Source: Fragilaria crotonensis
Lineage: Eukaryota; Bacillariophyta; Fragilariophyceae; Fragilariales; Fragilariaceae
NCBI GenBank assembly: GCA_022925895.1
Contig: JAKSYS010000203.1
Span: 1-64,000, forward strand
Direction: 5' to 3'
DNA: 64,000 nucleotides
Shown here one piece after another: positions 12,700-24,517 of the stretch. The position numbers and the translations under genes were made by a program. The notes beneath the pieces were generated by a model. The model saw only the letters and a program-made list of their open reading frames with translations, did no database searches and had not been told where the DNA came from. Numbering within the stretch: position 1 is the stretch's first letter; each line of letters opens with the position of its first letter.

Positions 12700-14999
12700 T
12701 TAATCGATGAGTGCAAGAAATCAATGCTCAATGTGTGAAAAAATGGTTTATGGTGTGCTTGGAACGAATTTATTGCATCTTCATGCATGCGACTCGTGAC
12801 TCTCGGACTTGGGAATCCACCCAATGGTTTTTTAATCAATTACACTATGTCATACTCGGGAGGACTCGGTATATGAACAACAATCGAATTTGGAAACGCG
12901 AAGTGACTGGTTCCTTGGAATTAGCCGCCACCAGCCGGATCGACAGATATGTCCAGCCAAGCTTACAGGACCACCCCAAAATACAATCCGTAAGGTGTCT
13001 GTTTCATTAAAGCAAATCAGTTGCGAAACTTGCCGCGACAGGACAAAATGTTGACAAGACCAATCGCTGTAGCAAAAAGAAAGGCATTCGACGACAAGAA
13101 TCTTGCGTCCTGGTCATGTGGCATCATTTTGAGACAAGTTCGTTCACGAACGGATACGTCTCGGATCTAAATGGCAACTTAAAACATTGATTTTACCATA
13201 TTGCTTCTAACGTGACGGAAATCAATACTGGACGGTATGTAGCCGTCCAAACCTTTCGGACAGAAATGCCGTTTCAATATTCAGACGCGTGATTCCACAA
13301 ATTTCAATAGACACGCCTTGGGTGTCGTTCAAGGAGAAAACGAGTATCAGCTGGTTCTATCGTTACCAGTCACGAATGGGTGACGGCTGATGCTGCTGAA
13401 TTAACGAATTTACCACAAATAATCAATTGCATCATCCTTCACGTACAGTACATACCTTAAATTGTACCCAGCACCCAGCGACCAGCGACCACGGGACTAC
13501 GTAGGATGTGATACATGAGGTACAGCCGAAAAATAGGAATATCTTGTTAGAATTCACCCTGAAACTGAATTCAGTGCTACGCTTTTGTTCTGTATCATCA
13601 TATGGGGTTGGTACATGGTACTGGAGTACTGTACAGTTTCTGGAGCAGTGCTAAAAAGTCCAGATTTCTTTCTTGACAGTTGTTCAAGGCTTTCATCAAT
13701 CTCTTCTGCCTCATCAGTCGCATGATCCCCACCCTCCATATTGTCGTGTGACGGTCTTTCTAATATGAATTCATGCAATCCTTTCTGGTTGAAGCTTGAA
13801 AAATGGATCACAGCAGAGAGGATTTGATCCTTGTCAGAAAAAGTTTGATGTGTGATGCATTGATGCATTGAGACAGTCCTGCTATTCCTTGCAAACACCT
13901 TTCTCCTCATGTCCCACAATATGAAGGTCACCAATTCCATCATTCTTTGATGCATTGGGGTATTTAGCACAATCCATTGCACTAGGGTGGCGCAATGTCT
14001 TGTTGGCCAAGATCTTGGATCTGACACAATATTGTACTAACAATAAAAAATCTTTTGTCTGCCAAACTTCATGAGGTCATGTCTCAACTTCTACCAAAAA
14101 AATTTGGTCATCTAAATTTCTTATATTGGAAAGTACCAGTACTAAGTTCATAGTCATATTTGTTGAAGATGCAAAGATCAATTGACAGCACGTTTTAGAT
14201 TGTGGCACTGAATCTAGTCAAAAATACTGAGGTCAGTTGGGATGGTCAAATGTCATGGTATTTGGTACTAGGCATACATATCCTATAAGGCCATTCCTAA
14301 CCGTCAACAAAAACAAAACTGCATTTTGTTTTTTCACAAATCCCTCCCCTACCGTTGACAACACCTCCGAAAAAAGTGAATTCAGTAATTGTTTATACAT
14401 GGTACTGGTACTTGATGTTACAACAATGGGAGTGGTATTCTAGCCGTGTTCATCATAGACTTCCCAAAATCAAGTAAATTATTGCTGTTTGTCAGTAAAT
14501 AATTACTGACTGTCAGTAAAAATTGCAGATAGTCAGAAAATCTGGTTTGTCTTTAAGGAGTTCTCGTGGACACATAGTAGTATGTTCTTATATCAGCAAT
14601 TTGTTTTGACCGTCAGCAATTTTTTACTGACCATCAGTAGTTTTATACGGACCGTCAGCAATTCTTTACTTAGAGTCATCCACATGATAATTGCGCTGGC
14701 CTATGCTTCCCGTTGCGTCACCACAACTCAGAATGGAAACAATTTTCAGACCCCCAGGGTGTCGCGAATCTTCACCTTATTCACAATTCCCTACTAGGTA
14801 TGGCCGGACCTTCCTGAGGCCTTGCTTAACGCGTATTTTTCATCAGTATAGTCGGCTAAAATCTTGAGCAGAGGTATCCTTGCTTTTGGGTGAGGCTGTG
14901 GGTTCAAGTCCTGTAGGAAAGTCAAAAACCTATTGATTAGTGAACCTACAGCATGACGCTATCCACTTGTAGAGGGTAGAATTGTGCTGTGTGGCATGA
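12700..14999. other. Sparse region with one unassigned ORF and short repeats
   Basis: A 157-codon frame on the minus strand (13554-14027) encodes a Met- and His-rich sequence that I do not recognise; it may be chance. Near 14,470-14,670 a motif built on tcagtaat/attactgac recurs at least five times in direct and inverted order. The stretch 12,700-13,550 is the 5' flank of the giant gene and shows nothing I can name. Confidence 0.4.
14470..14670. repeat. Short interspersed tcagtaat / attactga repeats
   Basis: Copies of a gtcagyaattwtttactgac-like motif occur near 14,492, 14,508, 14,612 and 14,656 in mixed orientation. They may mark the end of a decayed element. No coding potential is associated. 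Confidence 0.45.
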
Positions 15000-17450
15000 G
15001 TCCTCATAATCATGAGCACAGCAGCAGCCTGTGAAATAGATTTGGGATATTTATGATTAAGGAGCCAAGGTTTGAAGATGCTTTGAAGTGAAGGTACGAA
15101 TCTCTAACTTTGTTTATTTCTTGCTTTGCGTGAATGAATTCATATTGATTTTTTGTCCCACCATTACATTGCCCAACACGCACTCGTCTCTCACTTTTGA
15201 TCCTGTGTAGCTTGTGATGATAACTATGCTGGTCAAACCTGTTGACCAAGAGACTTCTTTTGGTGCATTGTTGTTTGAAGCAAAAGTAATGCATGACCTC
15301 TTCCTTCTGGGGCTCAGGGCTTTTGCAGCACCTCATTTGCAGTTAAACCCGGATTTCTTGTGATTCAATAGAAGGATGTTCAACACCAAACCCATTATGG
15401 TAATGCTTGATGCTAATAGTAACTTCTTTGTTGCAAATGTGATGAAAGAAGTTGAACCCTTGTAGTCTGGAGGATGTTGAATACTCTGCGTGGCGCGATG
15501 AACATGTAGATTCATTTCGGTTGAACTTGGTGACAATCGCATTAGTACCTACATTGCCACGTGACGGGCTCCTGTTGTGCGTATGCCATCAAAGCTGTCA
15601 CTGCATAACATCCATTGTTGCTAAAGGATGCTGGAGCTAGACATTAGCAGCAGCAATTGGAGTACGTTTACTAGTTGATTCAGCAGGCAGGACTGTCAGG
15701 GCAACTATGATGACACCAACTGGTTATTCAGCTTTTGTGCCACAAGCAAGAATGATAGGTTCCTCCCAAAGTGCTTGCTTCTTCAAGGAAGCCGTCAATT
15801 GAAGCATATCAGCCTGCAGTGGAACACAAGATAAATGGACTTTTGGTTGCTTGGGTGATCCCAGTATGAAGACACTTTGGAGTGCTTGGTGGCAATGTGG
15901 ATTTGCTACACCATCAAAGTAAAGTTAAGGCACTCCTCATCAATCATATTTGGCATGAATCCAATGTCTTCAAGCTTGATGACCATATGCTTATTGTCTG
16001 TCTCCTTGCTTCTGACCAAACAGTGTCCTCGGCTTGAGGACAGAGTTTTGACCAATATCTTGAACTTTAAAGCCTTTTGAGATGGCCATGTACTAGTGCT
16101 GGCACTCCAGATCTGGTTGAGTAAAGGCCATCATGACCACCCTTGAATCAAGGTCATGATAAGCACCATTCTGGTGACTACCCATGATGTCACAGGGTAG
16201 AAGGTTTCACAATGATTGACTGCTTCCTCTTGTTTGGACCCATCAGCATTGAGTCTTGCCTTCCATTTCTTGTAGACTAACCCGTTTGCATTTGGCACTT
16301 GCACTTCATGACCCAACACAACTGCTGGAAGATTCTCGGTTCCTCATGGAACTGATGACCTTGACACCAACTCCCTGACATAATTTTCAGCCAGCAGAGT
16401 AACCCTGGACTTCTCCACGGCCTCGATGAATTTGCCATGATCAGGCTACCTCACGGCCTCATGGTAGTACAAAGGGTTGGGATTTGCATAGGCTGCATAT
16501 GCCAGCAATGCTCTCCCTCAATGTCTACCCACTACTTGATGGTTCCATAGGCCTCACAACAAGGAACTTTGCTCAACAACATGGCTTCAAAACCATACTG
16601 CGCTTCTAACACCTTGGATTCCTTGCTAAAAGGTTCATCAGCGACCTCAGTTTGTTGACTCTTCTACAACCTAGTTAAGCCTTGAAGACCTCATGAGTTA
16701 GGCTTAAGGTTCACGATCTGGCTATCCCTCAGATGAAGGTACTAGTTGACTGCTGTCCCAGACTCCAGATCAAAGTCCATGAAGGGCACATACACTTGCA
16801 ACTCTTGAAGTTGAACTCGTTGTTTGATGCCGGAGTACCTGATAGATGACGAGGCTTTTTGAAACAGCACATCATCTGCCATTCTGAGGGTGGAGAAAGC
16901 AGGTTTGCAAGGGATCAAACTTGGAATGAAAATCACATGGAACTGAGAGGAGACATCAGCACCCATCTTCAGGTTGAGAGCACAAAACACATTGGATGTA
17001 TGTTGCATGGAGCGACATGCTAAGGTATAAACCCATTACTCATATGCAACCTGACGTCCCACTTGGGCAATTTCTTGCCAGGTTGCATCTTGATGTCAAG
17101 GACAAAACACAGGATATCCAATAGGTTGTTGAAAATGATTCATAATTGGAATACTTCAGATCTTGTAAAGAACAACTCAATAAGTCTTGTTGTGATCCTG
17201 TTGCTCAATCTTATGTGTAGAGTTGTGAACTTCATTGGCAACCCTGATGGCATAAGGCCATAGATAACCATCAATAGCAGTGGGCCACACCGTGTTGTGC
17301 ATGGATAAAGATGGTTCTTGCAAGGTGTTGATCCTTGTTTCAGCAACAGCATTGGTGAAATTACATGCTTCATCTGCACCAGCCAGTACACTAAGAACAG
17401 TGAAGAATGCCTCCAGCGTTTGCCTATGTCCCAGGAACACGGCAAGCAAA
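15000..17450 (-). mobile_element. Decayed Copia-like retrotransposon pol (integrase to reverse transcriptase)
   Basis: Reading the minus strand from high to low coordinates, pieces appear in Copia order. The integrase tail is at 17449-17177 (LWPYAIRVANEVHNST). A post-integrase segment at 17008-16742 contains VSSQFHVIF. The start of the reverse transcriptase is at 16319-16131 (YKKWKARLNADGSKQ, then NHCETFYPVTSW). These match the usual Copia layout (KARL..G..Q..G..Y.ETF.PV..W). Stops and frame changes separate the pieces, so the element is dead. An RNase H end would fall near 15.0-15.6 kb but I cannot recognise it. A gag-like fragment at 20.6-21.4 kb on the same strand may be the other end. Confidence 0.75.
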
Positions 17451-17728
17451 ATCTACAAAAGTGGTAGTATGTCAGTAAGCAAGAATGCCTCCAACTGCAA
17501 GGCTGAGAGCTGTATCAGTTCCTCAAGGACGTGCGCGACCGCGCGGACGAGATGCCATTAATGGTGGTGCTGCAGACGAACGTGAGCAGAGCTTCATGGA
17601 CAACTAAGGCATGATCATGCTCCACCATGTGGTTGCATCGGAACTCCAATACCTTGATGAAGAGGAAGAAAGGCTTGTCAAAGACACTTGTGAACTAAAC
17701 AAGTGACTCATTGCAAGCCTAACCAAGG

Positions 17729-18960
17729 ATGAAGGAGTCAATCTGGTTTGAACCCGTATATGTCAAGATGAGATTGGTAAAACAAAGTTGGGAGGATGAC
17801 CAGGAGCTCACACACGCCTTCCTGATCCCCGACTTGAATAACGTCCCCGATGCCAAAGTAGGGCTACTCAGCCCGAAACAATGGGCAAGATTGCTATCAA
17901 AGAATCGCAAGCTGCGAGTAACGTGTGGCAAAGGAACTGATGGAAACAAATGTGTCCTGTTCTGGGACAATGGAAAACACAATCTGCACAACTGATTTGC
18001 AACCTTCCCTTTTGACGCATGGATACAAGCAATTTGTAGTCTTCTGCAGTGAAGTCACTCTGATGATCCCATGACTGACAATAAAATCATTTCCTTGCCA
18101 ACCTCTTTCTTTGTTTCTGTCGACGAGAGTGACCATGATGACGTGGAGATACCATCACCACCGCAGTGGTAAGAAGCAATGCAACCAACCACGCCGATCC
18201 CCACGAATCAAACTGCAAAACTCACGAACTTGAAGTTTCGCTAAATGGGCGAACCACAACGGCTTCAGACAGGGAATTACAGCTTTAGTTGCAAATGACA
18301 TGTCTCTGAATGTAATCATGGACAAGGAACACAGAAAGTCCCAATCAGGAATGGCAGAACTTGCATGATGCACCACAAATGTAGGCGCATATCAACATGG
18401 AAGATTCAGAATTGGTTAAGCAAGGTATCATAACCCAGCAGTGCCTTGCCAACTGCCAAATATCTGTATGCAAAGGCGACAAAGAAGCCATGGAGCGGAA
18501 AACCAAGCAGCAAATTAGGAGAAGATCTGGAATGATCAATGAGACCTGACAATGGGTCGACTTGTGTCCCCAACTCCAGGCCTGATTGCGTAAATGACGA
18601 GCAGACTAGGCTTCGTGTACCTGCTAGAGACAGCATTGGCAGAGAAAAGGTAAAAAGAAAGAATGCCTTCAAGACCTATGACAAACATCGCAGAGCACAA
18701 GACACCAACTACCTGGCGGATAATGGGATATTCAAAGCAAACCTGTGGGTCAAATCTTGCTAACAGAGCGGCAAGGGCCTGACATTTTCTAGCTATAATG
18801 AACGAACACCAAACAACGGGATTGCAGAATGACGATTCAGGTCGTTGCAGAAAGTCATGGGTTTGTTGGGCGAAAGCAATTGAAAATAACAGCGAACAAG
18901 TCCAAAATCCCATCAGCCGCAACAATGGAAGGAACCACCAGCATGATGACGGAGACAAAT
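17729..18960 (+). mobile_element. Decayed Copia-like retrotransposon, protease-integrase segment
   Basis: On the plus strand, 17729-17995 encodes HAFLIPDLNNVPDAKVGLLS followed by PKQWARLL. This is the segment between protease and integrase in diatom Copia elements (..IPN..YVP...LLSPQHWAQ). Farther on, 18690-18830 reads YLADNGIFKANLWVKSC and, after a stop, TFSSYNERTPNNGIAE. These match the integrase core (..ADNG.F....W...C...... ..GVNAHHQNG.AE). Several stops and shifts interrupt the frame. It runs opposite to the neighbouring Copia remnant, so two insertions are involved. Confidence 0.7.
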
Positions 18961-19072
18961 GGCGGAGATGGTGCTGCCCCAGAGGGAGGCAGACCATCCA
19001 AATACTGAACACGAAAGTTGCGGCTGGAGGAAACCAATAAAGTAGCAGCAGGCTATCCACGAACACAAAACT

Positions 19073-20200
19073 GTGGGCCAGCTGCAGCAAACGTTGGGCG
19101 TGATGGCCCACCACCAACACTTCAAGTCGACCATCGTGAGGCCACAGACAAGTAAGCTTATGGAGCAAGAAGACTATACCACAAGGTCCGGCCAAAAGAT
19201 GAAGCAAGCACCAAGGTTGATAAGCGCAATGATTGCTGAGGTTCAAGATTTAACGTTGGGAGACTTACCGGGCGAGACATTCTGCTTTCAGGCTGTGTTT
19301 TCCTCATGGGTCCCGCGTTTGGATTACACCCGCAATCAAATCAAGCAGAACGATATGGAATGTTGTCGTTCTTTTGCTTCCTAATGCGAATAGCAGAATT
19401 TACAAACAAATTGGATCCATGGAACGGCATCATCGGCGCTGATAGTCAGATTGTACTAGATACCTTAGCGAGGAAAGCAGACAAGGATGATGAACATAAA
19501 CCATGCCAAGAACCGACAAGAATTAATGGAGACACAATTACTCTCAATCCACTAAGTGCAGATTGGGAGGTATTTATTGACATTCAATATGCATTAACAC
19601 CACTTCCCGGACCACAGCATTAATGCATTAAAGGGCATCAAGATTGAACAAGAGCATTGCCATTGATGGCACAGTTGAATGTGGAAGCAGATACAAATGC
19701 AGCAACATATCAGGATGCAGAAGGAGGCGACAGACCAGTGGTATCGATGACGCCACAAACTTGAGCACATTTGCATTCCGGTCGGGAACAAGAACGTCGA
19801 GATTCCAAGCAGCAGTACGCAGAGAGTATAGTGGCGATGCATTATTTCAAGCAACACATGAAAATCCGGAATTGATGGACAGACGAGACAGCGATGGAGA
19901 TCAATTGGGATTCATATGGCGCAGCCCTGAGTAAACATATCCAGCAGAAGAGACTCCATTACTCCAAATTAGTGCACAATATCTACCAACTTTGGCATTC
20001 CTCAATAAACGGGACAAATGTACACGGCTCTGCCCTTGTTATCCTCTTAAATTGTCCGCCGGCACCCGCGAGAAACCGATGGTGCCATTCCTTTTTGACA
20101 TCGCCGGACACCTTTTGCATCACCACAAAAACGGATCCACAAGTGCAACAATTATTGCAAGACATCTTCAGGAAATAGTTTTATCCCGGCGAAGCATCGG
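19073..20200 (+). mobile_element. Remnant of a second retroelement: RNase H-like and C-terminal region
   Basis: Fragments in different plus-strand frames line up in one order. SNQAERYGMLSFFCFLMR with a following GADSQ (19306-19460) resembles the E-x-x-G/acidic part of an RNase H domain. A GTVxSRF-like stretch sits near 19.77-19.82 kb. INWDSYGAALSKH then KLVHNIYQLW (19897-19995) comes just before a CP..C/H-type segment. I recognise this combination as the C-terminal half of reverse-transcriptase polyproteins common in diatoms. The reverse transcriptase itself is not visible. Stops and shifts make it non-functional. Confidence 0.45.
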
Positions 20201-20593
20201 TCTACATCCCGGACAAAACGCATCATCCAGTGAGACTTCGTCACCTTGTTCAATAACAAACTGCAATCGGGTGGAGACAACTGATAAAGGGAAGGTTTAG
20301 TGTCCAATGGAGTATAATTCAGGATGCTTATCTTTATCAAATGCAAGTTGAAGGAAACGGCACAACTAAAAATTAACAGGGGCACAATGGCGAACCAAGT
20401 TAAAACTTCATATTTGGGAACAATGGCAAGGAATATGGACACTTTGAAATGACAATCTTCATGGGAACGATACCGCGGCCAAGGCAACAGCCGAGGCAAA
20501 AGAAGTGCTGAGGAGGTAACCAGAAGAAATATACGACGAGGTCACATGGAACCAAGTCCACAAGCGTTGTTATGTACGAACATCCATCGGCAT

Positions 20594-21373
20594 CTACAAA
20601 AATGACCGTGGACAACGAATAACTGGTTGCAAATTCACATTCCTCTGTTTCAAGCGAGTACGCGAAGAGTAAAAGCCAGAGCAACACAAGGCGTCTGTAA
20701 CATTTGGATGTACTTTGGTCCCCAATAAAGGACATTCGATGCCTAACACTTCCGACGTTTGGATAACGTCAAAGTATTTGGCGTTATCCATTTCGAAGAT
20801 AATAATCTCAGTGAGGATTTGATCCGCACTACAATCCGGTTTGTGGACAATTGAATCTCGAACGAGTTCAAAGTTGTCATCTTGAATTGCAACCAGGAGT
20901 AGAGCTCTGAGAATCGCAGTGTCGTCCGAGAGTTCATAGGTGTTATTCTTATGCAATTGCTGAAGACAATCCCGCACCTCGGAAATGAACTTTGTTGCCG
21001 TGTTGCCGGGAGTAAGACACTAATTAAGGAGGCGTCAAATGTCAAGGATCACAACACTTGTCCGACTGAGCACCGTATTATACTAGCTCTCAAGCCCGGA
21101 CCAAAGATCAGCCGGATCCATTTGCTTGTCGTCAAGCATGAACCGAGCAATAGATTGTACCGCACCCGGCAACGCATAAAGCACACTCTCAGAGACCTCC
21201 GGATACATAGGTGTCCAAGTCGTTTTGTCAAGGAAATGCCTGAACCCTGCGGTTCCTAAGATGTTTATCGTCAACTTCCACCAAGCAAAGTAATCCTCAT
21301 CGTGTCCCGAGAACTTATCCAAAGTCAGAATGGATTTCTTGTCGAAAATCTGAACCGAACGCCGCGTGGGCAA
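20594..21373 (-). mobile_element. gag-like fragment of a Copia-type element
   Basis: A minus-strand frame beginning near 21373 encodes KSILTLDKFSGHDEDYFAWW and a following KLTINILGTAGFRHFLD. This resembles the start of gag in Copia elements (FsG...yf.W...v...L...g...yl). A second frame at 20977-20594 continues with a Thr/Leu-rich helical segment typical of gag. If it belongs to the minus-strand pol remnant at 15-17.5 kb, about 3 kb of plus-strand element DNA separates the two, as expected for a nested insertion. That link is inference. Confidence 0.5.
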
Positions 21374-21720
21374 GCTTGCATAGGATGATGGGGACGTGAC
21401 GACGTGACCATAGAAACATTCTGGGTCATTGTGATATCCTCTGTCAATTCACCAATTCTGTCGTAGTCCACCATGTACACAAGTTGTCATACACCAGTAA
21501 TGAGCAACAGTGACTATTACATAGATATAGATCTCTGTGATGTGTTGGCATGGTGAGCTACGTGCTATACATACGTGGCCAGCAAACGGGGGCGGGAGCA
21601 GGACAGACAACATTATCCTGACATCTTCCATCCACGTACTGCAGCAACGAACATAATGCACAATCATTAACCAAACTCGTCCACATCGTGAGCGTCCGTT
21701 CGAGACTCTGGTAAAGCGTC
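21374..21720. other. Upstream flank of HYPK
   Basis: These 347 bases separate the retroelement remnants from the HYPK start. I see no coding frame and no clear core promoter motif. Confidence 0.4.
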
Positions 21721-22008
21721 ATGACTGCAAGAGAAGAGGCCAAGCAGTTGGATTCTGTAACGGATCGCGTACAGGACAAGGAGTTTGATGAAAATGTGGC
21801 CAAGGACGCCATGTCAGCACTTCGACAGCAGTCTGAAAACCAGACCGAACAGCAACAAACGGTCGCGGTTTCGAAGGAAGACGTGGACCTTATTGTTGAA
21901 CAACTGGAAGTTTCTAGAGAAGAAGCGGAAATGGCACTTCGAGAAGTTAAGGACGCAGATGGAAAGAGCGCTTTGTTTTTGGCGCTGAAAAAGCTAGTGA
22001 ACGGCTAG
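21721..22008 (+). CDS. HYPK: HYPK-like protein (NatA-associated, UBA-like domain)
   Basis: This 95-aa single-exon protein has an acidic, Gln-rich N-terminal half predicted to be helical. It ends in a compact UBA-like domain (about residues 55-95) with VSKEDVDLIVEQLEVSREEA, matching the C-terminus of huntingtin-interacting protein K. In other eukaryotes HYPK binds the NAA10-NAA15 (NatA) N-terminal acetyltransferase at the ribosome and tunes its activity. The length is normal for the family, where only the C-terminal domain is well conserved. The stop lies 53 bp from the stop of the convergent tsaD gene. NatA association is inferred from the family. Confidence 0.8.
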   Translation: MTAREEAKQLDSVTDRVQDKEFDENVAKDAMSALRQQSENQTEQQQTVAVSKEDVDLIVEQLEVSREEAEMALREVKDADGKSALFLALKKLVNG

Positions 22009-22061
22009 AAATCAATTATACATACGTTCCCCTGTACTCTGTCAGGCACAAACGTTGTAGG

Positions 22062-23580
22062 TCATGGTTCTTCGAAAACCGAGAATGGATACCTCGCGTA
22101 GACTTCTTGTGTTACGGCATTGTCCGTCGATCCCACCATTATACGTTCGACGGCCGCCCAAGCACTCATCGCACCCTGATCGGTACAAAGTCGAGGAGGA
22201 GGTACGTGCATGCTCCAATTCCTCTCCGAACAAATCGCATCCAAGCGCAACCTTAACTCTTGGTTGGCAGCGACACCACCAACTACAGCTAGCGTTTTAA
22301 TGCCGTCTTCTTCTTCACAAATAGTCATGGCACGCACAATGCGTTGTTCAATGTGTTTGATGGCAGTATTCTGGAACGAGGCTGCCAGGTTGGACTTGTC
22401 TTCGTGTGATAGGTCGCCAATCGTCATCAAACCTCGCTCGACCCTCAACTTCTCCGACGCTACGCGCACTGCAGTTTTCAAGCCTGCATAGGAAAAATCG
22501 CAATCCTTGCGGTTGCGCAAGGGTATGGGAAGGACAATTGACTTCGGATCGCCGTCTTTGGCAAGTTGTTCAACAGCAGGACCACCCCCACCGCCGACTG
22601 GAAGACCCAACAAGCGGGCAGTCTTGTCAAAGGCTTCACCTGGAAAGTAATGAGAACAACGCGTATCTGACATTAGTGCAACGTTCGATGTAACGAAACT
22701 CACCTAATGAATCATCAATTGTCCCTCCAATAATGGTGTAGTTTCCAATCCCATGACATTTCATTAGTTGACAATGCCCACCCGACACCAGCAAGGCGAG
22801 AAATGGAAAATGCATGGCTCGTTCTGAGGCATGAGTTTCGGTAGTCTCTGGCAATGTTGCCCCTGAACCTATTCTGGCCATCAAGATGTGAGCCTCCAAG
22901 TGATGAATCCCGATGAATGGTTTCTTGTATAAGGCAGCCAATTCGCGGGCCTTGTTGCATCCGACACGAAGACAGATTTCCAATCCAGGTCCAACCGTCA
23001 CACCAATGGCATCGATATCTTCCAGAGTCATATTCGCATTCCGCAATGCTTCTTCCACGACCGAGTCCATATTCGCAACATGGGCATCACGTGCAAGCCC
23101 GGGCACAACCCCTCCCCATTCTTCATGAATTTCTTGTTGCGACGCCAGTGCCTCGCCTAGTATTAATCCATCGCTACTTACAATCGCTGCACCTGTATCA
23201 TCGCAGCTACTCTCGATACCCAAGACGGTAAAGAGTCGTGTTCGATCGGGTAGGCCGGATCGCGCTTGAAAGGTAGGAAAGCCTGGATTGTACGTCGTAA
23301 CGTTGATTTGACCTCGATCGACTGCCTTGGCCATGCCGATGAATTTGCGACGCTTTTCTCGCGCTTTTTTATAACGCTCTTCTTTCATGACGTTACCAAT
23401 CAGTCCTGGTTGCAGCACAGAGACAGTGTCGGCATCTACATTGTCGCTTGCGTCAGTTTCAGTGGAAAATAGTTGAGTCTTGGTGGTGCGACGGGGAATA
23501 CTTCTTCGTATCTGAGAAAAGGCACCTGCCAGTCTCGTCGAGGAGCAGAGTGCCATAGTCCAGAGAAGAGGAAGCTTCAT
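22062..23580 (-). CDS. tsaD: tRNA N6-adenosine threonylcarbamoyltransferase, organellar (TsaD/Qri7/OSGEPL1)
   Basis: Two exons, 23580-22704 and 22639-22062, give 484 aa. The 64-bp intron (22640-22703) has GTGAGT and TTTCCAG borders, and joining it restores DSLG|EAFDK. The enzyme transfers the threonylcarbamoyl group to A37 of ANN-decoding tRNAs. Visible family motifs are GIESSCDDTGAA (121-132), the metal-binding HHLEAH (226-231, H-x3-H), LVSGGH and, late in the protein, VVGGVAANQELR. The N-terminus is hydrophobic and contains AGAF (18-21), the A|F cleavage motif of diatom plastid preproteins, then an Arg/Thr-rich transit-like segment; plastid import is therefore likely. A second organellar copy for mitochondria would be expected elsewhere in the genome. 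Confidence 0.92.
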
Positions 23581-24517
23581 TTACTGGAATCAATGGCGTA
23601 TGCTATGCCCATCTACTTCACTTTGACAATTCCCGTTCTGCGTGTCTGATGCTTGTATAGGTGATTGATGGCCGAAGGTCAGATTTCAAGCCTGATGGAC
23701 TGATCGAACATCAGACGAGACTGAGAAGAGCAGTGAGAAATGAAACATCAATAGCCAGCCAAGCCAAAGAGTGACGAAAGTACTGGTACAGTGCAATGGC
23801 TACAGTATCTGCAGTACAGGTAGAGGCCGGTAGTACCATGGTACTCTGGCGAACTGGTACTAGTACACTCGTACCCAGTACTCCAAGCATGCAGCATCGA
23901 GGTGCAGCATCGAGGTGCAGCCTCTTGGCGCTTGCCACATTCCGGCTGCGCGAGCGCGAGAGACGACGAGGGCAGGGTACGAGTACCTGTATGGTATGGT
24001 ATGTATGAGGCACAAATGTAGGCAACTCCGTACTCCAGTACCATTTACAAGTACAATATATGCGTTAAACAAAACGTCGTGAATGTACTGTATACGATAC
24101 ACATGCACATGCCTTGCTCCAGTTGTAATACACCATGTATGCGCATACGAGCCAACTTCTTCAATTGTTTCATTTTTGATTTGACCCTTGTGCTGTGTGG
24201 CCATTCCTGTTTAACATCATTCATCGGAAGAGGTCTACCGGTAGAGTTGATTCTCAATCGTGTAGATTAAATTCAAGTGGGGTCGAAGCTACCGGTAGAG
24301 GGTGGTTGATCGACATTGAGTCCAAGGTAAGGCGAACTTTCACCATCACGAAGCGGCGCGCCCATAACAAGCGTGGACGAGTGTAAATGAGATCCCTCTC
24401 GAGTACGAAAAGAGGTCGTGAGTCTCTCTTGAATCTGGCAGGTCCGTCGTCAACATCTAACACGATCACCATACCTCATTCCCACTCAGATTAGAACTCT
24501 CCAACTGCCGAATCATC
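23581..24517. other. Divergent intergenic region, GTAC-rich
   Basis: This lies between tsaD and the methyltransferase gene, which point away from each other. It contains dense palindromic runs such as ccatggtact, agtacc and actggtacta around 23,780-24,060. I see no gene. It presumably holds both promoters. Confidence 0.5.

Noticed and set aside
13554-14027. 157-codon minus-strand frame as a firm gene
   Set aside because: No homology is recognisable, the composition is odd and there is no neighbouring support; described only within the region entry.
14815-14930. tRNA-like B box (ggttcaagtcc) near 14,900
   Set aside because: The T stem pairs poorly and no consistent D or anticodon arm could be formed upstream.
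18536-19246. 236-codon hydrophobic minus-strand frame
   Set aside because: Antisense of a decayed Copia integrase. It has no domain and its hydrophobicity comes from the reversed codons.
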